Source: Flavobacterium quisquiliarum (GTDB lineage: Bacteria; Bacteroidota; Bacteroidia; Flavobacteriales; Flavobacteriaceae). From it: 64,000 nucleotides of DNA. Made by a program: the position numbers and the translations under genes. Position 1 is the first letter of the stretch. Each line of letters begins with the position of its first letter. The stretch spans positions 37,522-101,521 of the forward strand of contig NZ_WWEM01000002.1 of the NCBI RefSeq assembly GCF_019308285.1, given 5' to 3'. The notes under the pieces are model-generated. The model was given only the letters and a program-made list of their open reading frames with translations. It was not told the origin of the DNA and did not search any database. Positions 17,832 through 26,161 of this stretch are shown one piece after another.

Positions 17832-18395
17832 TTGTTAGAAGCTGCCGACCATAGTGAAAAATTATTGGTAAGTGAACTCAAAAACGGAAACGAAAAAGCT
17901 TTTCGCCAACTTTTTGATTTATACCACCAAGATATTTACGGTTACAGTATCAGTCTTCTAAAATCAAAAGAGGCAGCAGAAGAGAATGTACAGGATGTTT
18001 TTATGAAAGTTTGGCTCAACCGCGAGAGTTTAAATATAGAACAGTCGTTTAAGGCTTATATTTTTACAATCGCAAGAAATCAGGCTTTTAATGTTTTGAA
18101 CAAAGCCGCAAACGAAATTATATTGAAAGAAGCCGTTTTCTACGAAAGTCAGAAAACACATGAATACGGAGATTACGCCATTCGCGAAGCCGATTGCAAA
18201 AAACTCCGAAAACAGGCTATAAAACAGCTTCCTCCTAAACGACGGCAGATTTTTAAGATGTCGCGAAAAAAAGGAATGAGCTATGAAGAAATAAGCAATG
18301 AACTCGGAATATCGATAAATACAGTCCGGAATCAAATGAGTAAAGCGCTCGAATCGATGCGCGGTTTTTTTCAACTTCACGATGAAATTATCTAA
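17832..18395 (+). CDS. ECF-type RNA polymerase sigma-70 factor (starch locus regulator)
   Basis: A 187-residue ECF sigma factor with only regions 2 and 4. Region 2 is FRQLFDLYHQDIYGYSISLL..AEENVQDVFMKVW (about 20-60). Region 4 is LPPKRRQIFKMSRKKGMSYEEISNELGISINTVRNQMSKALESM (about 136-179), with its helix-turn-helix. The start is TTG; no in-frame ATG exists before region 2. The next gene on the same strand is a FecR anti-sigma, followed by SusC with an STN domain, the standard cell-surface signalling trio. Unusually, a terminator and two repeats separate it from the anti-sigma gene. Confidence 0.92.
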   Translation: MLEAADHSEKLLVSELKNGNEKAFRQLFDLYHQDIYGYSISLLKSKEAAEENVQDVFMKVWLNRESLNIEQSFKAYIFTIARNQAFNVLNKAANEIILKEAVFYESQKTHEYGDYAIREADCKKLRKQAIKQLPPKRRQIFKMSRKKGMSYEEISNELGISINTVRNQMSKALESMRGFFQLHDEII

Positions 18396-18418
18396 CCAAA
18401 ACCACAATAATGACCATT

Positions 18419-18448
18419 AAAATCACTCTTCGGAGTGATTTTTTTTTG
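18419..18448 (+). terminator. Terminator between sigma and anti-sigma genes
   Basis: AAAATCACTC TTCG GAGTGATTTT: a tight tetraloop hairpin followed by a T tract, 23 bp after the sigma gene stop. Confidence 0.85.
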
Positions 18449-18462
18449 ATTATAATTTTGAT

Positions 18463-18531
18463 TTTTTAGCCACAGATTAAAAGATTAAATGGATTTCAAT
18501 CTGTGGAAATTCTTTAATCTGTGGCTAAAAA
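18463..18531. repeat. Inverted repeat with arms AGCCACAGATTAAAAGA
   Basis: Left arm 18463-18483 and right arm 18511-18531 are reverse complements over about 20 nt with one mismatch. The pattern AGCCACAGATT...AATCTGTGGCT is a dispersed repeat style in flavobacteria. Confidence 0.75.
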
Positions 18532-18539
18532 TGAAGATT

Positions 18540-18666
18540 AATTGCCTCCAGCTTTAGCTGGAGGTCTTAAAATAAGTAATCAGTTAGGCTTTAGCCAAAA
18601 TAGTTAGTTTGGCTAAAGCCTTTTGCAGTGTATTCTTCCAACCTCCAGCTAAAGCTGGAGGCAATT
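18540..18666. repeat. Nested double-palindrome repeat, copy 1
   Basis: Outer arms 18540-18564 and 18642-18666 are perfect 25-nt reverse complements, and each is itself palindromic at its core (CTCCAGCTTTAGCTGGAG). Inner arms GGCTTTAGCCAAA (18587-18599) and TTTGGCTAAAGCC (18608-18620) are also perfect. A second copy lies at 36723-36845. With the terminator and the repeat before it, it fills the 465-bp gap between sigma and anti-sigma genes; no promoter for the anti-sigma gene is obvious. Confidence 0.88.
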
Positions 18667-18860
18667 TAAAGGTTTCCAAAGATTGAAATCCTAAATGCAA
18701 AAAATGGTTTTCATCATAAAAAATTACAATACAAAATACTGACAATCAAAACTATAAAATATTTAAAATGTTAAAATTTAAAAAATTATAACGTTTGAGT
18801 AGTACTACCCTTTCACTCAACTGTATTATAGAAACACAGAACCTAAAAAAACATTCTTTA

Positions 18861-20039
18861 ATGAATTCAAATTCTGAAATAAAAACGCTTTTAGAAAAGT
18901 TTATTCTCAATCAATGTACTGCCAAAGAAACTGAGCAGGTAATTGCTTATTGCCGTGATAACAAATTGACAGACGATTTTCCGACTGTAGAAGAAGTGCA
19001 AAAACTTTTAAACGAAATGCCAAAAATGGAAGCTCAAAAAGCGGATTCTATTTTTGATAACATTCTAGCAGCTGCTAAAGAACAAGAAACTGTAATCGAA
19101 CTGCAACCTAAAAAATCGAATCGCAGAAAGTATATTTCAATTGCTGCATCGCTTTTAGTGCTTCTTGGAATTGGTTTTGCTTATAAACAAATTTTCTTGA
19201 ATAAAACGGCTGAAGTTCCTTTCGATTTTAAAAGCACTGATATTGTTTTACAAATGGAAGACGGAACGGTTCAGATTATTTCTGAAAATGGTAAAGTTCA
19301 GGTTCAGGATAAAAATGGAAATGTTATTGGAAATCAAAACGGCGATAAATTGGTTTATGAAAAAGAAACCGATTCTGATAAATTAGTTTATAACACACTT
19401 AAAATTCCGTATGGTAAAAAATTCCGTTTAGAATTGTCTGATGGAACTATGGTTCATTTAAATTCTGGAACTACTTTGAGATATCCTGTTAAGTTTATCG
19501 CTGGAGAAAATCGGCAGGTTTATTTGAACGGAGAAGCTTTTTTTGATGTTGCCAAAGATAAAAAACATCCTTTTATAGTGAATGCTGACGAACTGAATGT
19601 CCGCGTTTTGGGAACTCATTTTAATGTTTCTAATTATCCGGAAGATAACCTTACCGATGTTGTTTTGGTCGAAGGTTCTGTTGGAATGTATCGTTCAAAC
19701 GAAGAATTTGATGCTGCTAAAAACACGATTTTAAAGCCTGGTTATAAAGGAAGTTTCAATAAAGAAAATGCTTCAATCTTTACAAAACCAGTTATTACAG
19801 AAATCTACACTTCATGGATTGATGGCGGACTGACATTTAGAAACATGACTTTCAAAAACATTATCACCAAACTGGAAAGACGTTATAATGTGACGATTAT
19901 CAATAAAAATGAAAAACTGGCCAACGAGAAATTTAATGCCAGTTTTAAAGAAGAATCTATAGAAAATGTAATGAGTTATTTTAATGACATTCATGGCATT
20001 AATTACATCATAAAAGACAATCAAATACTAATTAACTAA
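18861..20039 (+). CDS. FecR-family anti-sigma factor
   Basis: A 392-residue inner-membrane anti-sigma factor. A cytoplasmic N-terminal part binds the ECF sigma factor, a single membrane helix follows (YISIAASLLVLLGIGFAY, about 90-107), then a periplasmic FecR domain (LKIPYGKKFRLELSDGTMVHLNSGTTLRYP..., about 180-290), and a C-terminal DUF4974/STN-like domain (about 320-392) ending in INYIIKDNQILIN. ATG 18861 (MNSNSEIKTLLEKF) is preferred over an in-frame TTG at 18795, because the additional 22 residues are low-complexity and atypical. It should receive the signal from the STN domain of the SusC protein encoded 131 bp downstream. Confidence 0.92.
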   Translation: MNSNSEIKTLLEKFILNQCTAKETEQVIAYCRDNKLTDDFPTVEEVQKLLNEMPKMEAQKADSIFDNILAAAKEQETVIELQPKKSNRRKYISIAASLLVLLGIGFAYKQIFLNKTAEVPFDFKSTDIVLQMEDGTVQIISENGKVQVQDKNGNVIGNQNGDKLVYEKETDSDKLVYNTLKIPYGKKFRLELSDGTMVHLNSGTTLRYPVKFIAGENRQVYLNGEAFFDVAKDKKHPFIVNADELNVRVLGTHFNVSNYPEDNLTDVVLVEGSVGMYRSNEEFDAAKNTILKPGYKGSFNKENASIFTKPVITEIYTSWIDGGLTFRNMTFKNIITKLERRYNVTIINKNEKLANEKFNASFKEESIENVMSYFNDIHGINYIIKDNQILIN

Positions 20040-20170
20040 CCTCTAAAACCAACAAAAAAATATGATGAAATAACATTGCGGGAATAAAAAAATCGGAAAG
20101 AGCTGCGAACAATTTCCGATTAACTAAGTGATTGAATATAACGAATTAACTACAATCAATTAACAAAATT

Positions 20171-23100
20171 ATGAAAAAAAAATCTAAGAATAATGGGTTT
20201 CTATACTCATTGTTCCAAAATGACCTAAAATTGAAACTAACTACTCTACTTATTTTGGTCGCCATGTTTAATATCAAAGCAAGTACTTATGCCCAAAAAA
20301 CAAAAGTTACCCTTGAATTAAACAATTCAACAATCGAAAAGGTTATTGAGACCATTGAACAAAAAACCGACTTCAGATTTATTTACAAATTGAATGATAT
20401 CGACTTGGATCGCACCGTTTCAATTTCTGTAAAGGATCAGTCTATATATGTGGTTTTAGATAAACTTTTTAAAGGAACTCCAACCGAATTTAAAATTCGC
20501 GATACCCAGATTATCCTTAAAAAACCCGAACTCAAAACAGAAAGAATTGAATTTCAAAAGCAGACTGTTTCTGGAATAATTACAGATGAAAACGGCCTGC
20601 CTCTTCCTGGAGCATCGGTTATTGAAGAAGGAACTAAAAACGGAATCGTAACCGATTTTGATGGAAAATACAAGCTTACTGTCGAAAGCAGTCAGTCTGT
20701 AATTGTCGTTTCTTTTGTTGGATACAAAGAGAAAAAAGTAGTGGCCAATCAAAGTGTAATCAATATTCAGCTTCTTCCAGATGCAACCGATTTACAGGAA
20801 ATTGTGGTTGTAGGTTACGGTACAGCATCAAAAAGAGATGTTACTGGAGCTGTTTCTTCTATTGCGGCTAAAGATATGAATCAAGGTGCTATTGTAAATC
20901 CGTTGCAGTTAATTGCTGGAAAAGCGGCAGGTGTTAATATTACTCAATTGGGGAGCGAGCCTGGTCAAGGGCCAAGCGTTCGTATTCGTGGAATTTCATC
21001 TTTGATTGGCGGAAGTGATCCTTTGGTAGTGGTAGATGGAATTCAGGGAAATATGGACTTACTGAATCAGGTTCCGCCAAGCGAAATTGAAAGTTATGAT
21101 ATTCTAAAAGATGCTTCTGCTACTGCAATTTATGGTTCTCGAGGCGCGCCTGGTGTAATCATTGTGACAACTAAAAAGAATAAAGCAGGAAGAACTACAA
21201 TGGAATATACAGGTTCTACTTCCTTAGATTTTATTCCGAAAAAATTAGATATGTTGAATGCTGACGAATGGTGGGCAGCAGCTCAAAGCGTGGGCGTTCC
21301 AGCATCTGCAAATCACGGTTCCAATACAGATTGGTACGGTCTTTTGACTCAAACAGGACTTACACAAACACATACTTTATCTTTTGGTGGAGGAACTGAT
21401 AAATTTAATTACAGAGCTTCGTTAACAGCTATTTTGCAAGACGGAGTTGTAATTAATTCAAGCAATCAAAAATACATCGGACGTATTCAGGCTACTCAAT
21501 TGGCTTTGAATGATAAATTAAAATTGACTTTCAATTTAAATACTGGTATTAACAATACAACCAGTATTATTCAAAGTATTGGAACAGCAGCTTATACATC
21601 AAATCTGATTACAAATGCCTATTTAGTTAGACCGACAGATCCTGTTTTCAATACTGACGGCACTTATTTTACAGATTCGAATGTGTTCCAATATTTAAAT
21701 CCGTATGCTGCTGCACAAAGTGTTTCCAATAATGCAGAAAATGATAACATATTCGGAAGCTTGAAAGCTGATTTAGATTTAGCTAAAGGTTTAACTGCAA
21801 ACTGGTTTGGAAGCTGGAGAAAAACAAATACAACGGAAGGGTATTATCTTCCTGTAGTTTCAACAAGTGCTTATGCAATTGATCAAAATGGTTACGGAAA
21901 TGTTCGAAACAGAAGACAAAATGAGAAATTAACCAACTTTAGCCTTAATTATAAAAGAACTTTTGGCATACACAATATAAACGTGTTAGGTTTATACGAA
22001 TGGCAAAATCAAATGTACCAAGGAAATTTTGCACAGGTAAGAGGTTTTATTAATGATGATGCTACTTACAATGCACTTCAATTAGGTGATTTAACCAAGA
22101 TTCGTCCCGGAGATATTGAATCTTATAAAAATGACAGAACTTTAGTTTCGTTTTTAGGAAGATTAAATTATTCTTTGCTAGACCGTTATTTAGTTACAGC
22201 GAGTATTCGTCGTGATGGTTCTTCGGTATTTGGAGTAAACAACAAATGGGGAAACTTTCCTTCTGCATCTGTGGCATGGCAAATCCACAAAGAGCCTTTC
22301 ATGCAAAACCAAAACTTGTTTGATGAGTTAAAACTTCGCGCCGGTTATGGAGAAACAGGTAATCAGCAAGGACTTTACCCTCAAAACTCATTGTCTTTAG
22401 TTGGCAGCAGCGGTACTACTTATTTTGGAGGAAATCCAATTACAAACTATGTAATTACACAAAATGCAAATGCCGATCTAAAATGGGAAACTAAAAAACA
22501 AACCAATTTAGGTATTGATTTCGCTTTATTAAACAATAGATTAAGAGGAACTGTTGATGTGTACACTTCTAAAACAGAAAACCTTTTGTTTGATTACACA
22601 GTACCCCAACCTCCGTATCCTTATCCAACTATTAAAGCAAATGTTGGAAGTATTTCGAATAAAGGTATTGAGGTATCACTTGCTTATGATGTAATTAAAT
22701 CAGACAACAGCACCCTTACTTTAGGAGGAAATGTTTCCTTTATGAAAAATGAAGTTCTTAATCTAAATGGCAGTATTAACGGCGTTCCTTTAAATACTGA
22801 TTATGTTCCTTGGGGAGCTGCAAACTCTTATTTAGTGAAAGGAAAACCAATTGGTGCTTTTTACATTTTGGAACATACCGGAAAAAATGAAAATAATGTT
22901 GAAACTGTTTTGGATCGTGACGGGAATGGTGTAATTGATCAAGGTGTAAAAAGTCCAGATCGTTACTATGCTGGTTCTGCTTTACCAACTTATACTTTTG
23001 CTTTTAATCCATCATACAGATATAAAAACTTTGATGCGTCTTTACTATTAAGAGGTTCAGGAGGAAATAAAATCTACAACGGATTACGCTCAAACTTAAG

Positions 23101-23443
23101 CCGATTGGAAAACATAGGTAAATCGAATGTTTTGGCAAGTGCTGTTGATCAAGGAATTTACACTTCTCCTTACGGTTCCGATTTATGGTTAGAAGACGGT
23201 TCTTTCATTCGTTTAGAAAATCTTACAGCGGGATATACTTTCCGTTTCACAGATAAATACATTGATACTATTAGACTTTCACTTACAGGAAACAACTTAT
23301 TCCTAATCACGGATTATTCAGGTATTGATCCAGAATTGAACGTAAGCGGAAGTGGCAGACCTGAAGATAACTTTGGAGGCGACAGAGGAATTTATCCTCG
23401 TACAAGAAGCGTGGCGTTTGGTTTGACTGTAAAATTTAAATAG
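20171..23443 (+). CDS. susC: SusC-like TonB-dependent transducer with STN domain
   Basis: A 1090-residue outer-membrane importer. Order: signal region (about 1-42); STN domain (about 45-115, VTLELNNSTIEKVIETIEQKTDFRFIY...) that contacts FecR; CarboxypepD-reg-like domain (about 128-210); TonB box/plug start (QEIVVVGYGTASKRDVTGAV, about 214-233); and a 22-strand barrel to the terminal Phe-containing strand. With SusD it takes up oligosaccharides using TonB energy. The downstream GH13 and GH97 enzymes point to alpha-glucan (starch or maltodextrin). The STN extension makes it a transducer as well as a transporter. susD follows after 8 bp, so they are cotranscribed. Confidence 0.95.
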   Translation: MKKKSKNNGFLYSLFQNDLKLKLTTLLILVAMFNIKASTYAQKTKVTLELNNSTIEKVIETIEQKTDFRFIYKLNDIDLDRTVSISVKDQSIYVVLDKLFKGTPTEFKIRDTQIILKKPELKTERIEFQKQTVSGIITDENGLPLPGASVIEEGTKNGIVTDFDGKYKLTVESSQSVIVVSFVGYKEKKVVANQSVINIQLLPDATDLQEIVVVGYGTASKRDVTGAVSSIAAKDMNQGAIVNPLQLIAGKAAGVNITQLGSEPGQGPSVRIRGISSLIGGSDPLVVVDGIQGNMDLLNQVPPSEIESYDILKDASATAIYGSRGAPGVIIVTTKKNKAGRTTMEYTGSTSLDFIPKKLDMLNADEWWAAAQSVGVPASANHGSNTDWYGLLTQTGLTQTHTLSFGGGTDKFNYRASLTAILQDGVVINSSNQKYIGRIQATQLALNDKLKLTFNLNTGINNTTSIIQSIGTAAYTSNLITNAYLVRPTDPVFNTDGTYFTDSNVFQYLNPYAAAQSVSNNAENDNIFGSLKADLDLAKGLTANWFGSWRKTNTTEGYYLPVVSTSAYAIDQNGYGNVRNRRQNEKLTNFSLNYKRTFGIHNINVLGLYEWQNQMYQGNFAQVRGFINDDATYNALQLGDLTKIRPGDIESYKNDRTLVSFLGRLNYSLLDRYLVTASIRRDGSSVFGVNNKWGNFPSASVAWQIHKEPFMQNQNLFDELKLRAGYGETGNQQGLYPQNSLSLVGSSGTTYFGGNPITNYVITQNANADLKWETKKQTNLGIDFALLNNRLRGTVDVYTSKTENLLFDYTVPQPPYPYPTIKANVGSISNKGIEVSLAYDVIKSDNSTLTLGGNVSFMKNEVLNLNGSINGVPLNTDYVPWGAANSYLVKGKPIGAFYILEHTGKNENNVETVLDRDGNGVIDQGVKSPDRYYAGSALPTYTFAFNPSYRYKNFDASLLLRGSGGNKIYNGLRSNLSRLENIGKSNVLASAVDQGIYTSPYGSDLWLEDGSFIRLENLTAGYTFRFTDKYIDTIRLSLTGNNLFLITDYSGIDPELNVSGSGRPEDNFGGDRGIYPRTRSVAFGLTVKFK

Positions 23444-23451
23444 TAAAAAAC

Positions 23452-24960
23452 ATGAAACTTAAAAATATATTGATAACAGGAAGCTTGTGTTTCCTGACTC
23501 TTTTTAGCTGTACAGATATAGACGAAAATGTGTATGATAAATATCCTGCAGAAGATTTTTACGGAACTCCAGAAGGAGCTGATATTGCACTGGCAAGTGT
23601 ATATGCTCAAGTTCCTGGCGAATTTGTAAGAGACAACGCTTCTGGTGTGGGTTATGCTGGCGCAGATAACGGATGGTACGACATGAACTGTATGTCTTCT
23701 GATGAACAGGTTATTCCGCATAGAAATACTGGTGACTGGCAGATGGATTTTGCTCGTCTGCATAAACACGAATGGCTGCCTACAGACTTCATTATCAACA
23801 ATACTTGGAACTGGCTTTACAAATCAATTTTCAGTGCTAATCTTGCGGTCAGTCTATTAGAAAAATCAAATGCTGAGGCTTCAAAAATTGCTGAGGCTAA
23901 AACATTAAGAGCTTTCTTTTATTATTTATTAATTGATGATTATGGCAATGTCCCTTTCTTCACTGATAATAATATTACTGTTGATAAAATTCCACAGTCA
24001 AACCGTAAGGAAGTTTATGATTTTATAGTAAAAGAATTAACGGAAAACGTTGAATTATTGTCAGGTACAAGAGGAGGAAATTATTATGGAAGATTCAATA
24101 AATGGGCAGGATATACTTTGCTGGCAAAAGTCTATCTAAATGCAGAAGTGTATACTGGGACTCCAAAATGGAATGAAGCTTTAGCAGCTTGTAATAAAGT
24201 CGCTGACGGAGGCTTTACACTTCATTCAGGGGCTGCAGATGCTTCAAATCCTTTGGGAAGCAAGTATTATGAATTGTTTGGAGACGTACTTCCTGAGGAC
24301 GAAACTATTCTTCCAATCTATGCAACTTTAGATATTGTATCTCGTAACGTTTATGCTGTTCGCAGTTTGTACGGTGCTCATGCTCAAGCTTTATTTGGTT
24401 TCAGCGGTTGGAATGGTACAATTGTTCCTAAAGCTTTTTTCCTAAAATATGATGCAAATGATATTCGCAGAAAACAGTTTTTGTTTGGAGAACAACCAGG
24501 TGGCTTCAATTATACATTAGATGTTGCTTCATTAGACAATCCAGGAGCAGATCCACAAGCAGGAGTTCGCAATGTAAAATTTTATCCTGTCGCACCAAGA
24601 ACAAGCGGAGGTGCTTCTAATGATTTTCCGATTTTTAGATATGCCGATGTTATTTTAATGATGGCCGAATGTAATGCTCGATTAGGAAATGCTGCAGTTG
24701 CAAAACCTTTTATTGATCAAATTAGAGTACGTGCAGGATTAGATGCATTAGATCATAACCCAACTCTTGAAGATATTTATAACGAAAGAGGGTTTGAACT
24801 AAACTGGGAAGGGCACAGAAGACAAGATATGATTCGCTTTGACAAATTTTTATTAGCAAATGAATTTAGACCTGCATCTCCTGCTTTCAGAAAGTTGTTC
24901 CCAATTCCTACTTCAGCTTTAGATGCTAATCGTGGATTAAAACAAAACCCTGGTTACTAA
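23452..24960 (+). CDS. susD: SusD/RagB-family glycan-binding lipoprotein
   Basis: A 502-residue outer-membrane lipoprotein (lipobox LTLFSC, Cys20) that forms the lid of the SusC pore and binds the glycan. SusD hallmarks are AEDFYGTPEGADIALASVYA (about 35-54), the TPR-like helices with AKTLRAFFYYLLIDDYGNVPFF (about 149-170) and the C-terminal region FRYADVILMMAECNARLGN...IRVRAGL and YNERGFELNWEGHRRQDMIRF. It is directly downstream of susC and 14 bp upstream of the SusE-like gene. Confidence 0.95.
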   Translation: MKLKNILITGSLCFLTLFSCTDIDENVYDKYPAEDFYGTPEGADIALASVYAQVPGEFVRDNASGVGYAGADNGWYDMNCMSSDEQVIPHRNTGDWQMDFARLHKHEWLPTDFIINNTWNWLYKSIFSANLAVSLLEKSNAEASKIAEAKTLRAFFYYLLIDDYGNVPFFTDNNITVDKIPQSNRKEVYDFIVKELTENVELLSGTRGGNYYGRFNKWAGYTLLAKVYLNAEVYTGTPKWNEALAACNKVADGGFTLHSGAADASNPLGSKYYELFGDVLPEDETILPIYATLDIVSRNVYAVRSLYGAHAQALFGFSGWNGTIVPKAFFLKYDANDIRRKQFLFGEQPGGFNYTLDVASLDNPGADPQAGVRNVKFYPVAPRTSGGASNDFPIFRYADVILMMAECNARLGNAAVAKPFIDQIRVRAGLDALDHNPTLEDIYNERGFELNWEGHRRQDMIRFDKFLLANEFRPASPAFRKLFPIPTSALDANRGLKQNPGY

Positions 24961-24974
24961 AAACAAAAACAATC

Positions 24975-26057
24975 ATGAAAAAATATATTAATAAATTATT
25001 CATACTTGGCAATTTGCTTTTTTTGGGTTCTTCCTGCGAAAACGACGCCGAATTAACAACATTGAAATCTGTTAGTTTTCCATCGGAAATAACTGTTTCG
25101 TCTACAAAAATTGTTTTAACAGAAGACACTGCAGATGATCAAGTTTTACTCGTTTCATGGCCCGAAGTTACTTTTCCAATTGATGCTCCCGTGACTTATG
25201 CTTTACAGTTTGACTTAGTTGGAGATACCAGTGGCGCCAACGCTTGGCTGAAAGCGAAACGAATTGAAGTTGGTACAGATGTTTTAAGCAAAACTCTAAT
25301 TGGTCAGGAATTAAATAAAATTGCAGTCGATTTAGGACTTCCAATAGATGTTGAAGGCAAACTAGTCGTACGTGTGGAAGCGGCTATGGATCGCAAAGTT
25401 TTTTCCAATCCAATTACTTTGACAGTAACTCCGTATGAGAAGAGTGTCGTTTTTGGCGAAATTTATATGCCGGGTGCATATCAAGGAGAATGGAATGTAG
25501 ATATTGCCAATTCTTTACCTGCTATCGCAAAAGGGGTTTATCAAGGTTACATTACGGTATTACCGGGTTACGGACCAGTATTTAAATTAAACACGGAAAG
25601 AAACTGGGCACAATTTTATGGAGCCGGCGCCACAAACTCAGATATGATAAATATGAGCACTAAAGATTTTGCACTTCCTGGCGAAGGTTCTTTCCAAGTC
25701 AAAGTAAATTTGAATACTTTAAAATGGTCTGCAACGCCTTATTCTTGGGGAATTGTTGGAACCTCTCAAGCTGGAGGATGGGATAATAGCACTCCTATGA
25801 GCTACGATTATCAAACAAAAACATGGAAAATTACCGCTAATTTAGTAACAGGAGCGTTAAAATTTAGACTAAACAATAGTTGGACTATCAATTATGGGCC
25901 AGCAGACCCTTCAACAAACACAATCAATTTAGATAATGGAGGTGCTTATGATATCCCTGAAGCAGGAGTTTATGAAGTAACTTTTAAAATTGATGAAGCA
26001 GATCCCGTAAGCAATGGTTACCCAAAAACCGCAACTTGTACGATAGTTAAAAAATAA
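24975..26057 (+). CDS. susE: SusE/SusF-like starch-binding outer-membrane lipoprotein
   Basis: A 360-residue lipoprotein (lipobox FLGSSC, Cys21). The N-terminal half (about 30-155) is a SusE-type domain (VLLVSWPEVTFPIDAPVTYALQFD...). The C-terminal half holds two starch-binding-like modules, about 160-255 (YMPGAYQGEW..., with aromatic residues) and 256-360 (GIVGTSQAGGWDNSTPMSYD...). These resemble the carbohydrate-binding repeats of SusE/SusF, which hold starch at the cell surface. B. thetaiotaomicron has separate SusE and SusF; here one protein seems to stand in for both. It lies in the susCD operon. Confidence 0.88.
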   Translation: MKKYINKLFILGNLLFLGSSCENDAELTTLKSVSFPSEITVSSTKIVLTEDTADDQVLLVSWPEVTFPIDAPVTYALQFDLVGDTSGANAWLKAKRIEVGTDVLSKTLIGQELNKIAVDLGLPIDVEGKLVVRVEAAMDRKVFSNPITLTVTPYEKSVVFGEIYMPGAYQGEWNVDIANSLPAIAKGVYQGYITVLPGYGPVFKLNTERNWAQFYGAGATNSDMINMSTKDFALPGEGSFQVKVNLNTLKWSATPYSWGIVGTSQAGGWDNSTPMSYDYQTKTWKITANLVTGALKFRLNNSWTINYGPADPSTNTINLDNGGAYDIPEAGVYEVTFKIDEADPVSNGYPKTATCTIVKK

Positions 26058-26089
26058 TCTAACATGTAATAAGCTAGATTAGTTTGAGT

Positions 26090-26124
26090 GATACCTGCCT
26101 TTTTTGAGCGAAAGGCAGGCTATC
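26090..26124. repeat. Hairpin between susE-like and amylase genes
   Basis: GATACCTGCCTTT and AAAGGCAGGCTATC form an imperfect stem with loop TTTGAGCG, inside the only gap over 100 bp among the structural genes of the starch operon. No T run follows, so it is more likely an mRNA processing or stability element, or a small dispersed repeat, than a terminator. Confidence 0.55.
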
Positions 26125-26161
26125 TTAAACTCTTGACTATTACAACAAAATTCAAAGAAAC

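Noticed and set aside
18463..18666. CRISPR-like array in the repeat-rich gap
   Set aside because: The repeats are inverted and nested, with no regular direct repeats or equal spacers, and no cas genes are nearby.
18795..18860. TTG start extending FecR by 22 residues
   Set aside because: The extension is low-complexity, while ATG 18861 gives a typical FecR N-terminus.
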